Below, one piece after another: positions 45,602 to 55,200 of a stretch of DNA of 64,000 nucleotides; within the stretch, counting starts at the first letter, position 1, and each line of letters begins with the position of its first letter. The stretch is from Cercophora sp. LCS_1 (lineage: Eukaryota; Ascomycota; Sordariomycetes; Sordariales; Lasiosphaeriaceae). Made by a program: the position numbers and the translations under genes. The notes under the pieces were generated by a model, which saw only the letters and a program-made list of their open reading frames with translations, was not told the origin of the DNA and did not search any database. The stretch spans positions 1 to 64,000 of the forward strand of contig JAPZLL010000003.1 of the NCBI GenBank assembly GCA_036250225.1, given 5' to 3'.

Positions 45602-47705
45602 ATGTTCTCTTCTTCCGCGGGCGGCAAGAAGGCCCCTCCCCAGGTAAGGCGCCAGCGCCCGTTTCAGGCACTGTCTGCTGACCTCGCCCACCAAAGCAGG
45701 AGATGGTGCAAGTTGGTATGTTGGACTCGCATTCCCAAAGGCTTCGCAGGATTACATGCTGATCCACGACTTCCAATGGCTCCAGACAGGTCCGAGTATG
45801 TCGGCAACCCCTATTCCGCCTCTGCCACCCTCGCCCTTGACTGACTGGGACCCGCAGTTCTGCCGCCCCCTTCTGGAGGGCCCCTCAACGAGACACCCCG
45901 CCGGCGAAGAAGACTCGCGATTCCAGCCTGGTAGTTGGCGCCGCCTATTCCCATGCCGACATGCTCAAATTCGACTCTTTGTGCGTTGCGCCGCAGCTCT
46001 CGACGGACTCTTTGTGCTTGTCGCTGACGTGCTGGGAACAGGAACCTTTCCAACTCTGGGTCGCGCCCCAGAACCCCACCATCATCAACATCGACCCGCA
46101 CCAACGTCAACACCACCGGAACCCCACCAGCAAACAAGACAAGTTCCGGTCTCTCGTCACCTCCCATCAAGACGTATGCGACCTTTCTCTCAAACACCAA
46201 CGATGACTGGGCCGCCGACGAGCCAGATGACACATACGAATACGAGGAGGATGACGACGGGGACGACTTTGGGCTACCCAGCCTCTCCAACATGAAGAGG
46301 AAATCCCAGCGCATAGCAGCTCAGAACAAAGCAGGTGTCGGAAGCAGCGGGATCCCACAGCCCCTGGCAAATCCCTACAGCAGCCTCCACGCCCGTCGCT
46401 ACTCCGATAGCACCGACATCGCCGTCGAGCGTCCGGCCTCGACATACCCCATGCCGAAGAAAAGTGAAGGCAAGATCCTCCGACCACAATACAAAGACAT
46501 ACTCCGTGACCCAGCCAATGCCCTTCATCTGATAAATCACCCTTCAATACCGGCAAATGCGTCACCAAAGGAGGTCGACGCCATCAACTCTCGCATCACC
46601 CGCATCAATAAGTTTAAAAGAATCCTTCAGGCCTCTTCCATTCCACTCCCCGACCTCCGAGCTGCGGCCTGGTCTGGCGTGCCCGAGGAGGTGCGCGCCA
46701 TGACCTGGCAGCTCCTTCTCAGCTACCTGCCCACGTCCAGCGAGCGCCGCGTCGCAACCCTTGAGCGCAAGCGCAAGGAATACCTCGACGGCGTGCGCCA
46801 GGCATTCTCTGAAAAGGGTGCCACCGGCAGCGGCGGCAAAGGCGGCGTCCGTGGTCTCGATGAGGCCATCTGGCACCAAATCAGCATTGATGTGCCGCGC
46901 ACGAATCCGCACATTGAACTGTACGGGTACGAGGCAACGCAACGGTCGCTGGAGCGGATATTATATGTTTGGGCGGTGCGGCATCCTGCGAGCGGATACG
47001 TTCAAGGTATCAACGACCTTGTGACGCCGTTTTGGCAGGTGTTTTTAGGAGTGTACATCACCGACCCAGACATTGAAAGCGGCATGGATCCCGGACAGTT
47101 GCCAAAGGCAGTGCTAGACGCAGTTGAGGCAGATTCGTTCTGGTGTTTGACAAAACTACTAGACGGAATACAGGATCACTACATTGTTGCGCAGCCAGGA
47201 ATCCAACGCCAGGTGGCGGCGTTGAGGGATCTCACGGCGCGAATTGACGCCGGGTTGGCGAAGCATCTGGAAGCGGAAAGCGTCGAGTTCATACAGTTCA
47301 GTTTCCGATGGATGAATTGCCTCTTGATGAGGGAGATTAGTGTCAAGAATACGATTCGGATGTGGGATACATACATGGTCAGCCAACCCCCCCCCCCCCC
47401 ACTCTTTCCCCGTTGCAGCTCATCATTGCTGACAGTAACGAGTACAGGCTGAGGAACAAGGGTTTTCTGAATTCCATCTTTACGTTTGCGCCGCTTTCTT
47501 GGTGAAGTGGTCTGACAAATTGGTCAAGATGGATTTCCAGGAAATCATGATGTTTTTGCAGTCTTTGCCGACACGCGACTGGACGGAAAAGGATATTGAG
47601 CTGTTGCTCAGCGAGGCGTACATCTGGCAGAGCCTGTTCAAGGGCTCGTCAGCTCATCTGCGGGGACCGGCGAGTAGGACGCCGTCGGTGAACTTCCAGC
47701 TATGA
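45602..47705 (+). CDS. GYP1: TBC-domain Rab GTPase-activating protein, Gyp1 type
   Basis: Five exons (45602-45643, 45750-45795, 45858-45930, 46042-47377, 47448-47705) give 584 residues. The first three exons are short, and their joins were chosen because each restores the frame and removes stops. The resulting N-terminus contains DYMLIHDFQWLQTGP and LPPPSGGPLNETPRRRR. A Ser/Thr/Pro linker and an acidic stretch lead to the TBC domain (about 260-560), which has the arginine finger in ISIDVPRTNP (Arg340) and the glutamine finger in GYVQGINDL (Gln375). It should stimulate GTP hydrolysis by Ypt1/Rab1-class GTPases at the Golgi. The last intron contains a 14-base C tract close to its donor. The alternative of a tiny exon between exons 1 and 2 leads to a stop codon. 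Confidence 0.9.
47387..47400. repeat. C14 tract inside intron
   Basis: Fourteen C bases lie 9 nt inside the 70-nt last intron of the Gyp1-like gene. It is close to the donor rather than to the acceptor. Confidence 0.8.
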
Positions 47706-48227
47706 TGGGCGGGCCAGCGCCTCGATGGGAGGAAGGTTGGGTTTTAACGGAGCATGATGGCGCTTTAACTATACCACATGATAGCATGCAGCGTTGCTGT
47801 TGACAATAATGAGATAATTGAGTCGGTTGCCAAGAATTTACGAAAACCATCGCATTCATCGTCCAAGGTCCATGCCCGGCTTCGTGAGATCAGGGCTTTA
47901 CGGTCGTGATACTCGATTGCAGCTGTTGGGAAGCTATGAAGAGCATTTAGATCTACAAAGCACCTATGCTAATCAACAGCTTCCATCTTCCATCAGCTCC
48001 GCGCATCCCTCGTAGTACTACCACAAGGCCTCATCGACGCTGCCGGAAAGTTGGCATATCCCCATCTCCTAAACCGAGCAACCAGTCCGTCCCAGATAAT
48101 TTACAATACAAGCCCATTTTGCAGCCCCCAAACCGCCGAGATCGCAATAGAAAGAAGTGCGCAGCAAAATAAGCGCCAGTACACCAGCCCCAATTGTAAA
48201 ATCAACCAACTGTCGCCGCAGTTGAGT
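47706..48227. other. Convergent 3' intergenic region
   Basis: 3' flanks of the Gyp1-like (+) and NASP-like (-) genes. No gene or repeat supported. Confidence 0.5.
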
Positions 48228-49611
48228 TCAGTTTGCAGCAGCCTTGCCGTCCTTCACTTTCTTGGGCTCAGCCTCGTCAGGGCTGTCCTCCTCTGCCTTG
48301 CGCTTCTTCCTCACGAGGCCGGTCAAGTCGTTCGCGTTCTTCTTGACCTCCTCGACTGGCTTCCCGCTCCCCGACGCTGTGGAAACGGGAGCCGGAATGC
48401 CCAGCGCAGCGTTGATATCGACGGGCGGCTTCTTCAGCTCCACGAGACGCTGCTCCATGTCACCAACGAGCTCCTTGACGTCGGCGATTTGCTGGCGCGT
48501 GACGTCGTTATCCTCGGGGTTGTGAAGGGTGGCGAGCTCGACCTCTTTGCTTTGGAGCTTGAGCTTGGTGCTGGCAATGGCAGCCTCGAGCTCGATGGCC
48601 GCCTCATCGCGCAGGGCCTGGTCGACGACGCCGGAAGCGTTGGCATCGCCATTTCCATTATCTTCTGCGTCGTCGTCGGATGACTTGGTGATGGACGCGA
48701 ACTCGAGGGCAAGAGAGAGCTTGAAGTGGGCTTCCGCAACGATTTCTGACTCTTCGGGGTAGAGCTCCTTCTTGAACTTCAAAGAGGCGCGGGAATCGGT
48801 GATCGCATTAGGATATCTAGAGGAAGGATGTCAGAAGCGTACTTGTGCTATGGGTAGGGGAAGAAGCATGCCTCTCGTTCTCCAACGAGATCTCTGCCAA
48901 AAGGTCATGGGTATCGGCGAGGCGCTCCTTGATGTGCCTCAGGTTCGGGTCGTCGCCATCGGAGACCTCCTTCCCCTTGTCTGTCTCGGACTCGCTTGAG
49001 GTCTCGAGCTTCTTGGTCAAGAGGACGCGTGCCAGGTCGAGAATCTCGAATGCGACAGCCAAATCGTCGTCCTCCTCATCTTCCTCCTCTTGCTCCTCGT
49101 CGTCTTCCTCGTCCGAGTCCTCAAAGTTCTCGTCGCCCTCGAAGTGGAAAAGAGGCTTTTTCTCGAGGGCAGGCTCCTCCTTGGAGGGTTCTTCGTCGGA
49201 GTGTGCTGCTGCATCGGTTGGCTCCTTGGCCCTCTCTTTGCCCTTTGACGACTCCCCGTTCTTGTTGGCGCCATTGCCATCAGCTGCTTTCGACTTCTTT
49301 GCAGGCTTGGGCTTCTTGGACTCGGGCGCCTTGCCGCCGAGAACGTCGCTCTTGCTCTGGCCAACCTTGAACAATGCGCGACCATAGAGGAAAAGGATTT
49401 CAGCATTGTCTGGGTTCATCTCGCCGTTCATCTCGGCCTGCATCTCGGCGGCTTGCGCGTAGACTTCAGCGGCCTCCTCGTAGTTCTTGTGTGCATACAG
49501 GGCGGTCGCCTTGGCTGACAGATCGGCGAGCGACACCTTGAGACTCTGAGCGACTTGCTCTGGACCCAGCTCCATTGGCGTCGCGGTGCCGCTTTTGGTG
49601 GGTGTAGCCAT
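48228..49611 (-). CDS. NASP/Sim3/Hif1-family histone chaperone (SHNi-TPR)
   Basis: Two exons (48872-49611, 48228-48816) encode 442 residues. The first TPR lies at about 31-64 (LSAKATALYAHKNYEEAAEV). It continues into NPDNAEILFLYGRALFKV and is interrupted by a long insertion with an acidic tract (about 159-183), the typical arrangement of SHNi-TPR proteins. Later TPRs include YPNAITDSRASLKFKKEL and EIVAEAHFKLSLALEFA, and the C-terminus has a bipartite-type nuclear signal (RKKRK, PKKVK). The family escorts H3-H4, and CENP-A in fission yeast Sim3, to chromatin. The single 55-nt intron appears to use a GC donor (AG|GCATGC), since no GT donor keeps the frame with a normal length. The ATG at 49611 is the first in a clean context. 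Confidence 0.9.
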
Positions 49612-50501
49612 GATGTGTGGGAGCGAGTTTGATGTCTCTCGGGCGAACCGGAAGGTAAGAAATCGGGGGGTAACCGATGTTTGGGTGTACGCGAGTGAGT
49701 TCGCGTTCTGGTAGGGTTCAATTCGCAAGTTGACAATCCAAAGATCTTTACTGCAGTTTCAAGGGAGGCGCAAGCGTTGACAGAACTTGTGACGCGACCG
49801 TTGTCAGCCCACTGCGAGACGCGTCTGATTGGCTGATCCAGCTGCATGGGCTCTAAGATCGCAGGATGGAAAACCTGGGGATAGCGGGGCTGGCGCAGGC
49901 ACTGCAGCGGGGGCCGCAAGGCGCACGAGGAGCGCTTGACGGCATTGAACTTGCATTTTCTAATCTACGGTTGGAAATATCCCAAGGCTTGCTGCTGCCT
50001 TCTGGGTATCCAGAATATAAATCTACCATTTTTTTATCGTGAAAACAAATGTGCCCATCCGTCAGACAACCCCAGGTGTGCTGTGACGTCGACGGCTGAC
50101 AGCGGAATGGCCCGGCACAAGGGGGTGTTCTTTCCCCCACAACAATCAGGTGCTGGGGAGGAGTGACAAGGAAAACGTCACTTCGTCGTAAGGTATTTCG
50201 CATTCCACACCACCCCAGCGAGACAAGGGCCGAGGGATCAAGACGGTGAGGTGTGATATATCGCCATCTCGCCTCCGATCTCGGGACCACGGATCACGTA
50301 GAATCTTGCCGTTACCAACCGTTTGCCAGCGGTCTTAAGAGGACACAAAACCCACTTATCGCGAAGACGGGAGAGAGGAGAACCTCGAAGTCGCAACTCC
50401 CATAATTCACACATATACAACCCCTGGCATTAACGCCGCAGCGATCCAAAAACCCCTATTTTTTTCGACCTTGAGTTTACCCAACACCATCCATCGTCAA
50501 T
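49612..50501. other. Divergent promoter, histone chaperone / PPC decarboxylase
   Basis: 890 bp between divergent starts. Contains short A/T runs near 50030 but nothing I can name. Confidence 0.5.
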
Positions 50502-51881
50502 ATGCTCTCATACATATCCGGCAAGCACGACGCCCACTACATCCGGCAGCGGGCCAACTCTTTACAGAACGTCACGGCCGCAAGGAGCGAAACCTACAGC
50601 AAGCACATCCTTCTGGCGTAAGTGTGTCAAACCAAACCAAACCACTCAAAGGTAGACGAGCATTATCTAATTGAATTAACCCACTCATCAGAGCATCTGG
50701 CTCAGTAGCCACCATCAAAAGCGAGTGAACTTGTACTCCCGCAAAAATAATCCAACATACAGACATCCCTAACCTGTGCATGACTTCCTTCCCCTGCTAC
50801 AGTACCCGAGATAGTCAAAGCCCTCGCCAAATACGAAGGCAGGATCTCGATCCGAATCGTCCTGACCAGCTCGGCCCGGCAGTTCCTGAATGGCCAGAGC
50901 GATGAGCAGCCGACCGTATCGGCGCTGCTGCATCTGCCCAATGTCGATGCTGTCTACGACGACGCCGACGAGTGGGGTCCGCAGCCGTGGAAACGAGGTG
51001 CCAGTATTCTGCATATCGAGTGAGTAGTGTGACGTGACGATGTGCGCTTGTATTGTTTATGGTGGGCTGATAATGCTGTCTGCTTGCGTAGGTTGAGGAG
51101 GTGTAAGTTACTCGTTCTCGGGGCTAGTCAGGGGCTTGCTAATGATATGGTGATTTATAGGGGCTGATATCCTCGTTGTGGCACGTATGTTTCTCCATGT
51201 ATCTCTTCTGAGAGTTGCCCGGTTAACCAGATGTACAGCACTCAGCGCCAACACTCTTGCAAAGGTATCTACGCTTGGTTGTGGTAGTACCATCTGATCA
51301 CCACTAACACATTCGGTGCAAGATCGTCAACGGCATGAGCGATAACTTGTTGACCTCGGGTATGCTTGTGATATCAAAATCACAGCCCACCAGGCTAATC
51401 TCCTCTCAGTTATCCGAGCATGGGATACAGATGGCAGCATTGATCAAAAGAGGAAAGTCATTGCTGTTGCGCCGGCTATGAATTCGGTAACTCCCTCCCG
51501 CCTACACGACAGGCTCGACATTGCTAACCCTTCCAGGCCATGTGGAGGCACCCCATCACCGCCAAACAGATTCGGATCCTAACCGAAGAATGGGGTGCCA
51601 AAGAGCACGTATCTGCTGACGGCGAGTCCGACCCATCCGGCCCATCCAGTGGCTGGTTTCAAGTGATTAAGGTGAGTCTCAATAGTCGCCTCTCCTCATC
51701 ATTCAGCTGCTAACTCCGTCCACTAGCCGATTACAAAGTGTGTAGACACCCCTCTTCCTGGTGATGATACTCACAGCTTTGACTCAGAACACTTGCATGC
51801 GGTGATACAGGGGACGGAGCCATGGCCTCCGTCGACACCATCTGTCAGGTCATCACAAGTCGCCTCGGGCTCACTGACTAA
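50502..51881 (+). CDS. PPCDC: Phosphopantothenoylcysteine decarboxylase (HFCD flavoprotein)
   Basis: Decarboxylates 4'-phosphopantothenoylcysteine in CoA biosynthesis using FMN. Eleven exons: 50502-50617, 50692-50720, 50803-51019, 51092-51102, 51161-51184, 51239-51264, 51323-51359, 51410-51486, 51537-51671, 51727-51737 and 51788-51881. They total 777 nt and 258 residues. The spliced protein shows the family landmarks: SGSVATIKIPEIV at the flavin site, the active-site His in LHIELRRWADILVVAPLSAN, the PAMNSAMW motif with its conserved Asn, and the substrate clamp LACGDTGDGAMASVD with its Cys. Exons 4 and 10 are only 11 nt. Intron 2 needs a GC donor (AAAA|GCGAGT). Because the catalytic residues are all present in one chain, this should be a self-sufficient homotrimer, unlike the split yeast Hal3/Vhs3/Cab3 complex. 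Confidence 0.92.
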
Positions 51882-52223
51882 ATTCTTGTTCATTCACTAT
51901 CTTGTCACGCAACTCGGAAAGGGAACAAGCTCAATGTTATGCTTTTCACCATTGTGTTAAACGGAGCCTGAGCAAAAAGGCGCCTGTCTCACTACTGAGT
52001 TATACCGATACAATGACCATTTGATCATAAATCTACAAAAACACCAGAGAGGTCAAAATCTCTACCCCTCTTGTCCCATGCCATGCCCATACCATGCCAT
52101 ACCATGCCACGCCCGAACCAAACCCGTAGGTTTCCGAATGCCAATTCATACAATTATGATTTATACACCAACCCAAAGCGCTTTTAGTACTCCGGTTCAA
52201 CAGTTTTTTCAGCTCCCCCATCT
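51882..52223. other. Convergent 3' intergenic region
   Basis: 342 bp between two stop codons. Around 52076-52112 lies an imperfect run of CCATGCCATACCATGCC-type repeats, the only structured element seen. Confidence 0.5.
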
Positions 52224-55200
52224 CTAATCGTGCCTAAAGGTGCACTTGTCGCCCTTGGCGCACTGACCACGAGCGTAAAAGGTGCACTGCTTGGTGCCAA
52301 TCAAGCTACGGTTGATTCCGCGCAAGTGCTCAGGAACATCACCGCCGCCACCGCCGCGACCTCCATGTCTATCACCGTCGCGATCACGATCACGGTCACG
52401 ACCACTACGACCGCGGTCGCGGTCTCTCTCTCTGTTGCGGTCACCCCGATCTCGGTCCTGGTCGCGGTTCTCGTAGCTGTCTCGCTCCTGATGAGACTGA
52501 TCGGAGCCGCCGCGGCCGTAGCCTTGGTATTGTCTGCCCTGGTCTTGTGGGTACGAGGGATTGGCAGGAGGGGCCGTACCGCCCTGGTTGCCTTTGTTGG
52601 CCCAGCTCATGAGCGAAAGTAGATACTCTGGGTTCTGCGTGTCAACGGCAGCCGGGATGGCTGGCTTGGCCTGGGGCTGGCTGGCTGCCAAAGCCGCCAT
52701 CAGGGCCTGGATCTGCGCGTTGTCGCCGCCAGCGGTAGTAGCAACTGGATACTGGGGCGGGGCCGCGGTAGCAGCCGGGGCGCCAGGATGGGTCAAGGCA
52801 GATAGGATGGCAGAAAGCTGGTCCTGTTGAGGCGCAACTGGCTGGCCGACTGGCTGCTGCGCGTACCATGCCGCCTGTTGTTGTTGTTGACCTTGCTGGG
52901 CATAGTATTGGGCCCAAGCCGCAGAGTAGTCAGGGGCTGCTGAAGTCGACTGTGGTGGTTGCGTAACTGGGGCCGCAGCTGTAGGCGCAGGCTGGACGAC
53001 GGGAGCTACGGCAGGCGGTGCGAGCCGGAGACGCGCCACGAATTCTTCAAGAGCATCTGCGGCCTTTTGAGTGGCTGGGTCGTAATCAAAGCGGCGCTGT
53101 GTCTTGGGTCGGGCCGGGTCGTACGGGTCGGGGTTCTTCCAGTTCTTGACCCTGTCAGACATGAGAAGTTGATATACCTGCTCATCGCGCTGAGCGGCCA
53201 AGGCGGGGTCGAACCAGTTGCTAGCGGGTTCGTGCTTGGTCACCCTGACTGTCGCAACCGGCACGGGGGCTGATGCCGCGGGCGTTGCGTAAGTCCCGGC
53301 CAACATCTTGAGAGACCCGAGGGCGTTCTCATATTCAGCATAGTTGGGACGTGACTTCAAAGCCAATCGGTTCTGTGCTGCCTCAACAGCACGCCAGAAG
53401 CCCAGCACAGTAATGTCCCGAGCGCGCGCCCGCGCTTCCTCGTAATCACCCTCCTGTGGAAGGTGGATTTCAGGAGCTGCAGAGCCCGAGTCCAGGAGCG
53501 CTGGCTCGTACGGAGGCGACTTCGGAGTGGGCGGAATGTCGGCCACATCCGTGTAATGGACCATGAGCTCCTTGGACTCGCGGTCTTCGTTGAACTTCTG
53601 CTGTTCGGTGTAGAAGGTCTTGAGGCCACCTCTCGTTACAAATGTCTCTTGCCGTTTTTGAGTGGGCAGACTGTCAAAGTCGACGGGGACGGGCTCTTCC
53701 CACGGGCGGAGTTCACCTGTGTGGTCTTGGCCCTTCTTGAGCGCCATTCCTTCCATCTTGTCCTTGTTGTCCGATTTGGCATCCCGCACCATGCCGCCCT
53801 GTCGGATTTCCTCTGGATCGCGTGTGAACTCACGAACTTCGACGAGGCGGTCGTCGCTCTTAAAGGTAACCTTCAATCCGAGCCTACGCCTCGCTTCCTT
53901 GCGCAGGCGCCTCTTCCGTTGCTCTTCCGTCTCGTTGGGATCGGGAGTGGCGACCGACGGCGGTGGTTCGGCAGCCTTGACCTTCTTCGGTTCGGCAATT
54001 TCTGCCATCAGCGCCGCAAAAGTCGATGACGATGACGAGGACTCAGCGGCCCGCGTTTTGGCCGCCTTAGGTGCTTCGGAGGATACGGCTGCTGTTTGTG
54101 ACGACTGGGCTTTCGGAGGGGCGGGCTTCGATGGCTCCGACTTCGCTGCCGGTGCCTTCGAAGCTGGGTCTGTCTTCATCGGGATTTTGGCACCGTCGAC
54201 CTTGGCGGGCTCGGGTTTTGCGACTGGCTTCGGGGGCGCGCGAATCTTGCCGGGAAGGAGGAGATTCCGCTTCGGAGCTGCTGCCGACCCGGCGGCAGAT
54301 GCGACCACTGGTTTCGTCGCGACTTTGGATGGAGCGGGTGCCGATTTGCCCCCATTGGCTGAAGCCTTGGCCCCAGTGGAAGGCGCACTCAGTGAGTCGG
54401 ACGCACTTCTCTTGACGACCCGGCCGTCGCCATTGGCCTCTTCCTCGCGCTGCCGTTTACTTCCTAGGCTTGTGGACACTGGCTTAGACGTCAATTTGGT
54501 GCCCTTCTTCTCCCCGTTTGATGGTTTCATCTCGGTCATCGCAGTATCCTTGCCTCTGTTCTTCTCCGCGTTGCTAAAAATGGTCTCAATCAAGTCCAGG
54601 AGCTCCGGGGTTCCCTGAGCCTCGAGCTTCGCCTTTGTTGAAGAGAATTTCCACGATTCGAGCTGGCTGGGTCGCACCGTGACGAAGCAGCAAAAGAGAC
54701 GCAGAATGGCTTTCAGCAGCGGCGAGTTGGCCTCGCCAATGTTGATGAGCCGGATCAAGATGTTCACCAGTCGAATGGCAACTTGTCCATTCTCGCCCAG
54801 CTTCTTCAACACTTCAGGATGTGCGTTGTCCAGGCCTGTAACAATTACCGCCTCAAGCTGTTTAATAAGAGGTTCGATTTCGGTACGAAGGCTGTCGAAC
54901 TCTGCAGTGTTTCCCGCCATTGAGTCCTTGCTCTTCCGGCTTACGAGTTTGACGAGCTTCTCGAACTGAGGCGCATTCCGGAGCTCGCTAGCCTTGTCGA
55001 GCAGAATCGGGGAATAAGCGCTGTACGTAAGATTCCGCAGCTTTTTGTTTTGTTGATGTGCGGGGTGTATCCGCAGAGACTCGGTAGCCTTGATGGTGGT
55101 ATTGAGCGGCTCTGCCGGGGGATCCGACCGTTTTGCCTGTAAACTATCAGCAAAAAGAATAGGATCCGTCTTGTGCGAACATACCTCGCTGCCGTTGCCG

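Noticed and set aside
45644..45749. A 16-nt exon (GAGATGGTGCAAGTTG) between the first two Gyp1 exons
   Set aside because: Including it shifts the frame and hits a stop codon in the next exon; the direct join keeps a conserved-looking frame.
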